From the NCBI GenBank assembly GCA_021234155.1, contig JAJEKV010000028.1:3556567-3620566 (forward strand): DNA of 64,000 nt, read 5' to 3'. The stretch comes from Isoetes taiwanensis (Eukaryota; Streptophyta; Lycopodiopsida; Isoetales; Isoetaceae). A model generated the notes under the pieces. That model was not told the origin of the DNA and did no database searches. It was given only the letters and a program-made list of their open reading frames with translations. The position numbers were made by a program, and so were the translations under genes. Shown piece after piece: positions 1-11,527 of this stretch (position 1 is its first letter; each line of letters opens with the position of its first letter).

Positions 1-3000
1 ACAGGCGACATCCTCTTCCATCCCCAAAGGCATCGACCACACCTTGGAGATCATCGACCGCGGTTGCTTTCGAGTTACGGTGTGCGGTTCTGCGAGTGGC
101 TTTGCAAGGGCACGGCGACTCCGCCACCTCGGCTCATGTCTCGAGGGCCATTGCCACCATGGTGGATAATAGCGGGGAAAGAAGTTGTGTCCTATTTCCA
201 GCAATTGCAAGTCAAGCAAGACTCTATGGATGTCGGCTCCATCGGGGCGAAATCTTTTATGAGGTTTAAGAGTGGGACAACTTTTGGCGTTTTGAGGCTC
301 CGGTGGCCTTGAATTAACCATGAGGATCATCGGCGACATGTGGGCGGTTGGTTTCGTGTTCCGGTGATTGCCCACTTCAGCGGCCCTTTCTTGGATCACG
401 AAGTCGTGAGATCTTGGTTGTCCCGAGCACCTTCCATGAAGCTAGGGCTTCACGCTTATCAATCTATTAAGCTTGTGGCAAAGATCAACATTGCTTTCTT
501 TTGATGTTTGAATCTCCCCCGAGCCGGTAGCTGCTCAACTCATAGAAACGAGGTGTTGATCCTCTCTAGAAACACTTCTTCCTCTATCAACGGTATGTTC
601 ACGGATCCTTTCCACTAAGTCGGATGCCTTATGTGCTCCCTTACGGTTTGCTATTGAAGATTTTCCTCCGAGTTCTGAGGGATTCCAAGTTCATTTTACG
701 CCATTGCTAATGAGAGTGGACTCCATTTGCAACCTCCATAACCAATGGCATCACCAAGGTTTGTGTGGCAAGGCACATTCATCTGATTTGCCTCAAACAA
801 TTGTTGTCCAAAGCGGGCCCATGTTCTTTCCATTTAAGTTGTCCTTGTTGAATGGTCCTGAGCTAGCTCTCATGTTTCCTGAAGCCCCTCTCTTTGCTTT
901 CGATATCGCGGGGGTTCATCAACGGGATCCTCCATCTGCTCCTCCGGCACTCCATGCTCCTAGATCATCTCCCACCTCAATGGATATCTCTCACATCCCT
1001 CGTACTGTGGCGCCCCCACGCTCTTCCACTTGCGGCTCCCCACCTCGGTCTCACGAATCACCAAATGTTGAGACTGGCTGAAATCCAGAAATTGCAAGAG
1101 CAAATTGAAGAGGCTCGTGGACATTATATGGACATTGATCGGCTGGCATCCACCCACCACCAAAACATCCACTGGCTCTTCGTCAACCACAAAAATCAGC
1201 TAAGGGATCTAATTCCGTTGCATCCCAGTCCTCAGTTCCTGCTTCAGTTAGCACTGCCCCTCCCATTGCATCCCACTGCGGTCGCTTTGATCCACTTCAG
1301 TGGGCTGATTTGGTTGATGAGGTTACTGTCATGCCTGATGCCTCATCTGAATTGGCCCCATCACAAGATCAATGCGGGGAATGTTCGGGGGGTAGCCTCC
1401 TCCCCCCCAAAAGCGAGTCGTATTTCTTTCTACTTATCTAGATTGGATACTCAATTTGTATGTCTTCAAGAGCACAAGTGTCGTAATGGAGGCGATATCA
1501 AAGCTTACGGAACATGATTGGTCGCGGTTTAATGTCCTTATCGCGGCGGTGATTACGCCCGGTCTAGGGTCGTGATAGCATGGCTTCCTTCCTTTCCGAT
1601 TGTCTTTATTCGGGCTGATCGCTTTGGTCATTGGGCCATAATTGTATGGCGGGAACAAGGGGTTAAATATGGTCTAATTAATGTTTATGCCTACAATAGA
1701 CCCCATCGAGAGCTTCATTGTGGGCCTCTTTGCGGGAAGATACTCGGCTTGGGCTACTACATTTCATGGCTTCTTATTGGGGACCTTAATATGGTGGAAA
1801 TGGAGTCGATGGGTTGGAGGCGACCTCTACAATGGTGTCGGTTTTGAGCATGCAATTGGCTCAGTCTACTCTATAAGCGCAACCTCTCCGGAGATTGATG
1901 GTGAAGGTGCCTTTACTTGGTGCAATGGTCAAGTTGGTGGTTGCTTTCTTTGGACACCTTGTATCGGGACCTGCTCCATTCTCGGCGGGGCGTCTTCAGT
2001 GTTCATGATAAGTGATATTTTGGCCGCAGTCCAAGCATTGGAGGAGGAGCAAATTCAGCAAGCAAAAGCGAAGGCGGTCGGTCTGCGGTGGTTTTCGTGA
2101 TGGAGACCATTATGCGGGCTTCTTTTCCGTGCGACTAAGAGGCGTCGCATGACATCGACCATGTCCTCGTTGCTTTTCTTTGAATGGTTCGGTGCTAACG
2201 GTAGCCGAACTCAAGCAACATCGCATAACCACTTCCGGACATTTTTTTTTGAGAAACATCTTCCCTTTCAATCAGAAATGCGAGATCTTTGTTTTGTCTA
2301 GGATTTTCCCATCATCTCTAGTGAGCGTAGCGAGTTAATAGAAGCGACTATGACAACTGATGATTTAGGTTCGGCGGTCTTTGAACTCGAAAAGAGGCAA
2401 ATGCCGGGTTTGAATGGTTTGCCAATCGAGTTCTTCGGGAATATTGGGAATGGTTTGGAGCGGATGTGTATGATGCTTTTCTGCGACTTTTCGGCGGTCC
2501 AACGCTTTGGATAGAATTCTAAACACAGTGCCATCTCACTCATCCCCAAGGTCAAGGATCCTCGGACTATTTCGTGGCGGCCCATCACCTTATTGTCATC
2601 CCAGTATATAAGATCTTAGCCAAGGCTTTTGCGAGGCGGGTAAAGGACATCTCGGCGAGTCCATCTCAACAACCCGGTCGGTTTTCTTCCAAAAGCGGTG
2701 CATTTTGAATAATGTTGCTGCTGCTTAAGAGGGAATTTATTGGGCGCGTAAGCAAAACCTTCGGTTGTATACCTTAAGCTTGATTTTGCAAAGGCTTATG
2801 GCGATTAATGTTTGGGAATTCATCTTGTAGATGCTTGCTAAGGCGGGGATTTGGGGAACAATTCACATCGGATATTATGAAGTTGCATATCTACGCTTTC
2901 GGCGACTATTATATTCCATGGTGAGCCGTCGGATGCCTTTTCACTTTCGATGGCCGTGGTATTAAGCTAGGGATGCCTTTAGCACCATTGCTTTTCACAA

Positions 3001-4934
3001 TTGTTGCGAGAGGCTTTATTGGGTTATTCACCATTGCAACCATAGAGGGACTTATCCATGGTCTTGCAATGGAGGCTGCACACAAGAGGTTTGCAATCAA
3101 TATCACGGGCGACCGTTCCTCTTCTAATTAAGCTAATCTTTGAGAATCTTGTTCTTTGCCAAAATGCTCTTAGATACTTTTTCACTAGCTTCCGTATCCT
3201 TGTGGGGTGGCGAAGTGTACGACTTTGTGGACATTGGATAATCCGGCTCGGCATGTGTTCATGATTATCCATAGAAATTATTTGGCATGGACAAACCATC
3301 AAGTTGTTGGGGATTCGGTTGGCATCCATGTTACTATGGGAACCTGCATGGGAGGAGATCATTAGGGGTTTGGAGAAGCACTTGTTACGGTGGTCCACCC
3401 GCTAAGTTGTCTCTTTGCGGGTTGGCATTCACGATGGCCAAGTCGGTCCTTAGTAGTACCCATGTTTATATGGCATCCCTTCTTGCTAGCCCCCAGATCA
3501 AAGTCGCGTGAGCTCATTGCAATAGTTGAACTTTATTTGGGGCGCAGTCTTGAGGAAGGTCTTTGTGGTTAAGGTGGCTTGGTCGGTGCATCCTTCCAAA
3601 GCGGGCGGGGTGGTGCGGGTATGATGGACTTCTTATTGCGAGAGCAAAGTGCTTGTTTCAAAGTTCATTTGGAGACTCCCGAATGGCGAGGATGACTCTC
3701 TGGTTCCACGCCTTCTTAGACAAGCTCTTGGTCCTTTGTATCCCTCTAGGCAAGAAGGTCATCAAACCAGTCCTACCTTGGGCTTTATTTCGGACTTCTG
3801 CAGCCTTTTCCAAGTGCCTCTCCATTTTTTGCGTGGCTTGTTGGCGACATAGGAGGCGATCGGACATCTGTTTTGGCCATGCTTTTCTATCCACACCCTA
3901 TTGGAGACTCCATGGTGGTGGGCACCACTGCCTCTAGACCTCCATTGGCGACATCGGTTCATCCCCTTACATAGAGGCGATGGGTTCTTGCGGGGTGCTA
4001 TCTCTATTCAAGCATGGTATGAGGAATTAAGCCTACTATCTTTGCTGAATTTCGGGCAAACTTCACTGTTCTCTCGTTGGGATGTATCTCTATGGAAGAA
4101 GGTCGCTGAAAAATTTGCCTCTTATAGTGCAAGTTGGTGTTCTTTGAAAGGGTGCCATGGGACTGTCATGAAAATATACACAAAGACAAGCACTTTGTCA
4201 GATCAGTATATCGCCTTCTTTTAACACCACAGCCCCTCCAGTTGCCAAATGGGTGGCACCTATAGGTTCCATAGCCCACTTTGTGTCGTACATGGCGATG
4301 GCTTTGGGATAGGTTGCTCCACCCTAAAGTCTCTGTACTATGGTGGCAGGTTATCCACAGGTGCCTGCGGGTTAATGCCTTCCGACATCGCTATGATCCT
4401 CGTATATCTGCAGTATGCCCACTCTGTCTTTCGGACGTTGCGACTCTTGAGCATTGTCTCTTTGATTGTCCTGAGGTTCAACCAGCGTGGTCCTGGCTAC
4501 AAGGCTTGTTTAACAGTACATTGGACCGCCGATGCATCCTCTTGGCGTCTTATCCCAACGCATGGCCTCCAGCTAAACAAAGGGCATTCCATCTTGGTTT
4601 CGGTTGGCTCCTATGGTCAATATGGGGCGTCGCGGAACTCCACATCTTTTAGGGCATTAATTCTTACGGTGTTGTTATTATTGGCCCGAAAAAAGATATT
4701 GACAGCCTATGAGTGTTCCTACCTTGAATCAGAAATGATGGAACGCATCTGGATTTAGTATCTTCGAATTGATTCTTATCATTAGTCTCCTATTCTGGAT
4801 TAAGGACATTGTGCTCGGGGCTCCGTGCCCACATTGGCATCTTTTGTGCTTACACAGGTTAGATGAGACATGTAATTTTTGTACTTTTTATCTGATGAAT
4901 AAACTTCTTGGCTTTCGTCCTTCAGAAAAAAAAA
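1..4934 (+). mobile_element. Degenerate L1-like LINE, 5' end outside window
   Basis: Broken reading frames follow the order of a plant L1-type LINE: an endonuclease segment (about 1378-2000), reverse transcriptase (about 2290-3540), a zinc-binding zf-RVT domain (about 4270-4652) and a run of nine A at 4926-4934 as the 3' tail. The first 1.3 kb should hold the 5' UTR and ORF1, but I recognise no ORF1 domain there. Many stops and frame changes show it is long dead. Base composition is more GC-rich than the flanks. The 5' end and therefore the target-site duplication are not visible. Identity as a LINE is secure; the subfamily is not determined. Confidence 0.85.
1378..4652 (+). pseudogene. LINE ORF2 remnant: endonuclease, reverse transcriptase, zf-RVT
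   Basis: Endonuclease signs are a start like NVRG, then LxRLDTQFVCLQEHK near 1440-1475, GLINVYA near 1670-1690 and WLLIGDLNMVE near 1770-1800. Reverse transcriptase signs are PGLNGLPIEFF near 2405-2435, LIPKVKDPRTISWRPITLL near 2540-2595 and LKLDFAKAYG near 2775-2805. The C-terminal knuckle at 4281-4652 contains LHPKVSVLWWQVIHRCLRVN followed by CPLC, then LEHCLFDCPE. Frames change repeatedly and in-frame stops are frequent. In an intact element this protein nicks the target and copies the RNA template. The zinc domain is closely similar to the fragment at 36585-37023, so both belong to one family. Confidence 0.85.
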
Positions 4935-4935
4935 C

Positions 4936-5420
4936 ATACCATTCCAATTCTTCAAAGGGATCCGACTTCTTAATGATTTGAGAGTCGAGGTCATCCTCAG
5001 AGTCTTCCTGTCTAATATCTTCATAAATGCCAACGTTGTCATTCAGAATGCCCAAATCCAAGGTAGAAATACTCATGTTGATGGGATTAACTTTAATGAC
5101 TATTTTGGAAGGGAATTGAAAAAACAGTACCTCCTTCTGTGGCAGACCTTTTGGAATAAGTGAAGACCGAACTGTTGGTGCTGCACTCTGCTATCCCCTT
5201 ATCAATATTCTCCTTCAGGTGCTTGAACTTGGGTCTCCATACTTGTTTACCTTCTGCTGCCCAGAATTCTTATAAATAGGCTTTTCTTTACTATTATTAT
5301 TCTCGTTAAAAAGACATGGTAGGAGATTTGGCCACAGGATACTTTGAATAGGAGATAGTAAGCTTAATAATCCTCTTGAATGATAATCCATTACAGAAGT
5401 TTCAATATTTATCAATGTCT
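4936..5420 (-). pseudogene. Unassigned coding remnant, possibly LINE ORF1
   Basis: On the minus strand, overlapping open stretches read as plausible protein, for example GKQVWRPKFKHLKE near 5230 and an acidic segment EDIRQEDSEDDLDSQ near 4990-5030. Frames shift between them. Acidic, charged tails and a 'QVWRPK' phrase occur in some plant LINE ORF1 proteins, so this could be an older minus-strand element into which the LINE ending at 4934 inserted. That is inference; no domain is identified. Confidence 0.25.
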
Positions 5421-5935
5421 TTTTATGCTAGAATCTTATGCAGTTAAAATCCTACAATCAATTTTGTTGTTTAATTTGTACTCTGTATTAAAGTTTAGAG
5501 TCTTATTACAAGTTGGAATGTCGGGGTTCAAACCTACATTTTAGTATATAAGCATTTGGTATATAAACATCGTGAACTTCATAGACCGATAAATATGATG
5601 ACCAATATTCTAACTATTGCATTGACTAAAAATTGCGAATTATCGACTAATAAGATTACGATTTATCGACTAATAAAATGACTAACTTTTTTACTATTTT
5701 TCGACTATTTATTTAACCAATAAACACTAAGTTTCGACTATTTTTCTCGACTATTTATTTGACTAATAAACTCATTAAGCTTTTGACTATTAATCCCGAC
5801 TAATTCTTTGACTATGACTAATTATCGACTATTATTTTTTGGCGTTTAATCGTCGGATAAAACTCGTCGAAACATTAAATCGAGGAATAAGGGGCCCTGG
5901 CAGTTGTCTATTTTATGAAGGCTCTCGGCGATTAT
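5420..5935. repeat. AT-rich block with recurrent CGACTA motif
   Basis: No coding signal. Between about 5620 and 5840 the short motif CGACTA or TGACTA, usually followed by AT-rich sequence such as TTTAT or ATAA, recurs more than ten times at irregular spacing. It is not a fixed-period tandem repeat. It sits immediately upstream of the LINE remnant starting near 5940 and may be an old insertion, but no boundaries or target duplication were found. Confidence 0.5.
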
Positions 5936-6726
5936 TCGACGTTTAGCCAATATTTTCTTGTAGCGAAGACTAATTACGGATAACCTAGATATGTGCCTTG
6001 CTTGTCATTTCCCCTAATCGGGCAAGGCTTTGGAAAGTAAAGGGGTTATTAAGTATCAAAGATTTGTTTGATGACAATGGAATTATAACTTTCCATAATT
6101 CAGTTCTTGCGAGAGGAGGATAATCATACAAAGATGCTTTATGAAGCTATTATCAATACCATCTCTCATGAACTCGTCCAATCTTCAGGCTTCATGGCGA
6201 AGATAATGGAAAGCAAGGATACACAGGGGAGATTGGCCTCGCAAGTTTCTCATGAGCAACCGTGAAATTACAATCCATCGAGAAATGGGGAGTTCACCCA
6301 CATAGGGCCGAAGTAATTTGAATTACATGTGGAACAACCCCCAAGATTAAAGTGGCGACTATGGCATAAAAAGCTTGGCAACCAATAGTAGGAGACATAA
6401 ATTATCAATGGCTAACTTTGATGTTTGTGACAGTGTCTAAATGCTAAGGAGGATGAGAATCACTGTTCGGGCAATGCATGTGGTCGGAATGGATATTGGA
6501 GCTCATTTCTAATATTTTTGGTTTAAACTTGGTAGCTTTAAATGAGGCTAACTTCTTTATGCCTTCCAATGTGACGATCCCCAGTAGCTTGGTGTTGTTT
6601 CTTAGAGTAGTGACATTTTAAACTATAGAAATCCATTAACTAAGGTTGTTTAAACCCTCCCCCCCCACTAGATAAACCTAGACCATCCAGGATAGTGCCA
6701 AATGGCCCTGCCCATGTGGCTAAAGG

Positions 6727-6734
6727 TATATAAG
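6727..6734 (+). promoter_or_regulatory. TATA box inside LTR-like element
   Basis: TATATAAG lies 157 bp inside the left end of the LTR-like insertion, in the context GGTATATAAGAAAAA. Position and sequence fit an LTR core promoter read on the plus strand. Function is inferred only. Confidence 0.4.
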
Positions 6735-8197
6735 AAAAATCGGAGGGATAAGAACAAAATCGAGAAGAAGCTGGAAGCAAAGTAAAGGATGGAGGAAGGA
6801 GCTTGAAGCAAACGGAATCAAAGCGATTATAAGCGAAGCGGTCCGAGATTAAGAGGTGGGGATTTTATGCTTGTGTCGGTTTAGTTCTTGTTCTAGAAGT
6901 ATAAAGGAATTAAGAAAGAAAAAAAAAAAAAAAAAAAAAAAAAAACATAAACAAGAAATGAACGAACTCTTGTCGGAGCCTTGAGCCAGCTTGTAATCTG
7001 TCCTAAAGCCAATTCTCAACCTATAATCTGCCATGTAAACGGTTGGATCCTTCAATACAGTTTCATGTTGTAGGAAAATTGACTTCTGATAAGGATTTCA
7101 GCCAACCTCTGCAATTCCAAGCTCTCCACTTCCCAGTCCTTCCCGTGGAAATCTGTTCTTAGGCTGCCATGCCGACCTCTGTGTGATAATTCCGGGTCTG
7201 ATGTCGCCATCTGAACTTTGCTTTGAAATTGCCTGAGTTGTAGAAATCCGGTGCAATATTGTAGAGATCCAGCCATATAGCTATCAAAATCCAAGTTTGC
7301 TTCATGGAAATTTCGCCCTGTGGTTGCCGACCTTAGCCTGGGATCTGGGTTTTTTTTTTTCTCCAGATGGAATATGAAACTAGCTTTAGATGCTCCAAAT
7401 GCCTTTTGATTGCAGAGCCTGACTCTGAGGCCTGATCAGAGAACCCAGAGAAACTCGAAGCTGGCCAATATTGGTCGTCGTGGCTTCTGTCACAGTTACA
7501 GCTAATTAAGGGAGGGGATACCAGGGTCGGGTATTCTCACACCATTAAAAGTTGGTTTAAGTTAATAAAATCATAAAGCCATAGGCCTAGTAGCAATTCG
7601 TTCCCTTCAACTAGAAAAACCCTTGATGGCCTCACACGTATAGACCCCAGCTTCGAACTAGTAGCAAACCCTATAGTAAACTTATAGAATCATGCCATAA
7701 ATCCTAGGACCATGCCATAAAATATTCAAGATAAGAACCTATAGTAGTGTTACGAGCAAAGACTATTGAATAGGGGATTATCTTGCTTTAGATTTATATT
7801 TTTGCTAGATTGTTAACTATTGTTTGCAGTATTTGTCTCGTGTTCTAAAATAGTATTGCCAGTGCTCATTGTTATGTTGTGATATGTGTGTATACTGCAA
7901 TTACATTGTATGGATATTTTATCTTCTAAGGTTCTTGATGGATGAGGTTGTATCTTGCATTGAACGGTCCATCTTTCGAGGGGTGGGGCGGCCTGTGACT
8001 TCGCATCCGTGGCCAGAGGGCTAGACGGATGAGGCCAAGGGGAGAGCCCCCTTATATTAAGGCCTGTACGTACAATGGAATATGCCTCCTTGGGGTTGCG
8101 ACCCAAGGGAAAAGTTGGACTGGATCAGAGATCCTAGGCATGTAGTTATGCATTTAGCCTGAGATTGTTTGAGATTAATCGTCTAACCTCTTGCAGA

Positions 8198-8586
8198 AAA
8201 ATGGAGCGAGGTAAGTTTCATTTGTCGTGTATTGAACATAGATGGATATTTCATGATTAGTATGGTCCGTTCCCCACTTAGTCCATGTGGACTAACCCCT
8301 TCTTGCTTGATGTATATCTGTTAAAGATGGCACGTCCGGATGAGCCCAGTATCACGTTACACTTAGATTCCTTTGTAACGTGGTGGTTTCGAGAAACCTA
8401 GGATGAGCCAAAGCTGGTGTCGAAGCACCGGATCTACGAGTTGCTAACTGACATGTTCAGCAGATTTACTATGAGCAGAGACAACTGAGGGTTGATCTCT
8501 TAGATGGAGAGTCGGGAGATGAACCTTCAGGAGAGTCTGGTTCTACTGGATCTTCATCAGTCACCTTGGATGGAGGATCTGAGTGA
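8198..8586 (+). pseudogene. Small broken reading frame with splice-like signals
   Basis: Within the LTR-like element, CTCTTGCAG precedes the short stretch AAAAATGGAGCGAG, which is followed by GTAAGTTT, a textbook small-exon arrangement (8198-8211). A second frame starts at ATG 8327 (MARPDEPSITLHLDSF...), is interrupted by one TAG and one frame change, and ends with an acidic serine- and glycine-rich tail at 8586. A TATA-like CCCTTATATTAAGG lies near 8050. I do not recognise the product. It may be a captured or LTR-borne leader; chance is possible. Confidence 0.25.
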
Positions 8587-9189
8587 ATTCAATTGTATTT
8601 TTGTTTGTACAGGCGTATGTTGTTATCTCCTGATATGTTGCTAGCATATAACTGTATAAGCCGTGAGACTATTTGTTGTGTGGTATCATATGGGGTGATG
8701 TGGTCTTCGTAATGTGTGCACCTAAGTTATTTTCAATTTGGAATCTCATGAATATGATTTGGAGATTTTGGAGTTCTTGAATGATTAGTATAATTATGAT
8801 AGTTAGGTCATTTTATATTAAGTGTAGTTGTATAATGTGGGCGACGGCTCATGCCAAGAGGGCTGGGTCCGTCTCATCCAACCCTGGTGATTGGAGGATA
8901 TATATTCTTGTTTGGAGAATTTGGAAAGGAAGAAACGCCTTCATTTTTAACTGTGAAATCATTCCCTCTGAAGGGATTATAAAGCAGGTTCAATACGATA
9001 TTAACCGGATTCATGAGACTAACAGTTAATTGGGTTGCATTTTCAGATGTACTGTTCATGATGATGAGGAAACTCAAATGGAGGAGGGTCAATCTCAAGG
9101 CCAATAGCGAATGGATGAAGCTCTTTGGAGCAGCCAACATCTTGGAGCATGATGATACATGTGCATGTGGTTACTATTGTGATCAAAAT

Positions 9190-11527
9190 TATAATGTTTG
9201 AAGAGAGCTGTTGTGTAAGGCTAAGGATTTCAAGGGCAGATTTAATATGGCTATGGCAAAGCTATGTATGTGCATCTATTGCACTTTTCACATGGGGAAG
9301 GCAAGAAAATGCAAAAATTTCAATCTCAATACCATTAGACCCCCTTTTTCTGGAAAAGGGAAAATGGATTAATTTTCGATATTCTGCTATCCTGCACCTT
9401 TTTCTAAGTTATACTAAGGAGCACACGTTAGAGGGGATTAAGGTCTTTGGGACAAATACTGCAATTACTATTCTAGGAATTCCCATAGCCTTGAATAAGA
9501 ATCTGCCTGGGGTATGGGAACCAATAGTTTCTAGAATCAAACAGAAATTCACAAGTACCATGCTACTTTATCTCTAGCAAGCAGGGTGGAGATTGCAAAT
9601 GCAGTATTTAGTAGTACACATGTATACTTCTCTTCAGCCATTGTAGGGGACCAGATCTCATATAGTAAGATTGAGACGACAGTGAGGAAGTTTATATATC
9701 AAGGAGCACATAAAGTGGCTTGATCAGACTTAATTAAGGATAAGAAAAAAGGAGGTCTTGGATGTAAGGATTTATTTGTTCAAGCACAAGTCTTGGCTGC
9801 AAAAATGATTTGGAGAGCCATATACAGTCCAAAGCCATCTCCAGCACTCAATTTAATTAAGTATTGGATTGAAAAGTCACAAATAGTTGGCAGTCCCACT
9901 CTGAAGCATCAACTGCCAGACTCAGTATTCTTCAAGATTAAACCACGCCCAAGGACATCTAAAACTATGAGGAGAATGTTAGAAGCTTGGAATGAATATG
10001 CTATAAGCCACCTGAAATTGATGCTAGATATAAGGAAACTCAGTTTTTCTGGCATCCAGGATTGACTACAAAAGATATAGGATGTTTAGCTCTTAAACAT
10101 CCTCAAAAATATATGCAATGGCATGAAGCAGGACTTAGAAAGTTTGATGATCTAAGAATAGACAATAGGTGGAAAACTTGGGAAGAAGTGGCAGAGATTA
10201 CTAAAGGGTCACAAGTTGATAAGGATATATTTAATACAGTTATAGAGAAGGTGGCCAAACAGGATGATCTCAGTGCTAACTCAAACCAATGGACTTTGAA
10301 TGGTAAGGAAATATACTCAGTAAAGGAAATATACAAAACTATCATAGTACACAAACCATCGGGCAAACTCTCTTTGGCAATGTGATGAAGAAAGTTTGGC
10401 TAAAGTTAATGCCAAGAGTTGGAAAATCTATACTGCTAGAAAAAATTTAGATGGCTACTGTTGCACCAAAGTCTGCCAACTAATGTTAAGAAAGCTAAAT
10501 ATGACAGCTCGGTATCACCACTATGTCCACTTGGTTGTGGTGAGAGGGAAACTTCAAATCATGTTTTCACATGTCAACAAGTTGCAGATTTCTGGAGTTG
10601 GACTGCACAGATAAATTTGGGATCAATCTCTGAAAGTAACATGCTAAGGTTCCTGGATGCTGACAGTAAAATTCAGAATACTACCAGAACTATATGTTGC
10701 TGGGTTCTTTGGAAGCATAGAAACAGGGTCCAAATAGGAAAAAGAATCCCTCCCTACACTGGATAAAGAAAAACTTTCTTGGCTTATTAACAAATTTTGC
10801 TGTGGCACATAAATTGTCTAAGCGGCAGAAGTATGACAGATCATGGGATAGGTTTGGAAAATTCCATGGTACTTTTGATTTTTATGTTACTAATTTAAAT
10901 GTGTGAGATGATGTTCTACATAGGAGAGATGAGGAGACTCAATAGCACTGGAGATGGAGACAGGATGATGGGTTGTGCTGAATATGAAGATGAGGAGTTT
11001 TCCCAACTATCTAAACCTGAGCAGGAGAATATTTTCAAACAATTGAGGCGATGGTACATGCCAAAGCAATTAAGAGGGTGCTCAAGAACAAAGAACTGTG
11101 GAGATTCAATAATCTGAAGCCTTATTTTGAAAATCTATTTCATAAATGGCAACAAAAGAGGCAAGCTCATGTGTTGATGCGGCTGGATTTTATAAATTAC
11201 ACCCCGAGGATCTAGACATGCTGCTTGGGACGTTTGGGAAGTGAGACATTCCGGTTTTCACCTTACAGGATATCCTTGATGTGGCATAAGGTTGCAGGTT
11301 CAGAAACACAGGAAACAGGGAATCATTCCTGGCAAACTCTTTCTTTTTAGTTCGGATATATCACTGAGATAATTTTGAACTTTTCTTAATTTTGAATCAT
11401 GGCTATTATAGTCCATGATTGGATGGTCGTTATCATAAGACCAAAACTCTGTTATAATAGACAGAGCTAATTATGTATTTCCTTTAAAATGCAATATAAA
11501 AAAACCTTGCCCTCGGGGAAAAAAAAA
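9190..11527 (+). mobile_element. 5'-truncated L1-type LINE
   Basis: Homologous along its length to the LINE at 46909-54731. It contains the end of the reverse transcriptase (ILGIPIALNKNLPGVWEPIV near 9470-9530, aligning with LLGMPLSLNPSLKGLWQPIV there). Next comes the connection region with GGLGCKDLFVQAQVLAAK (9752-9805) and 10062-10385 (HPQKYMQWHEAGLRKFDDL). The zf-RVT knuckle follows near 10515-10600 (CPLGCGERETSNHVFTCQQ). The 3' end reads CTTGCCCTCGGGG plus nine A at 11519-11527, a typical plant L1 tail. Several stops and frame changes disable it. The 5' truncation point near 9190 is approximate and no target duplication was found. Confidence 0.8.

Larger units (their letters stand above)
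6570..8876. mobile_element. LTR-like insertion, 2307 bp, probable solo LTR
   Basis: The insertion starts TGTGACGATCCCCAG and ends CTGGGTCCGTCTCA, so it has TG...CA termini and an imperfect terminal inversion (TGTGACGATCCC against TGAGACGGACCC). It is flanked by the 5-bp direct duplication TCCAA (6565-6569 and 8877-8881). These are hallmarks of LTR retrotransposon integration, and TGTGACG-type starts are common in plant Ty3/gypsy LTRs. A TATATAAG box lies at 6727-6734 and a 27-A run at 6919-6945. I see no gag-pol and no second LTR, so a solo LTR is most likely; a non-autonomous element without clear LTRs is the alternative. Confidence 0.7.
5940..9130 (+). mobile_element. LINE 3' remnant split by an LTR-like insertion
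   Basis: The left part (5940-6569) translates with frameshifts as LINE C-terminal sequence: LWKVKG, ISIKDLFDDNGIITFHNSVL, then PKIKVATMA and the degraded zinc-knuckle region up to ALNEANFFMPS. The right part (from 8877) continues as NPGDWRIYILVWRIWKGRN, the W..WK.RN signature that normally ends the zf-RVT region, and runs on to about 9130. Joining 6569 to 8882 restores an uninterrupted frame across the junction, which proves the two parts were one element before the insertion at 6570-8876. The 3' end near 9130-9190 is not sharply defined. Confidence 0.75.

Noticed and set aside
6570-7541. A shorter LTR ending at GGGTATTCTCACA near 7541
   Set aside because: No target duplication follows 7541, and no matching second LTR was found, whereas 8876 gives a perfect duplication and restored frame. 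It remains possible as an internal relic.
7813-8106. 97-codon minus-strand frame
   Set aside because: It lies within the LTR-like element, has no recognisable motif, and the plus strand has better signals nearby.
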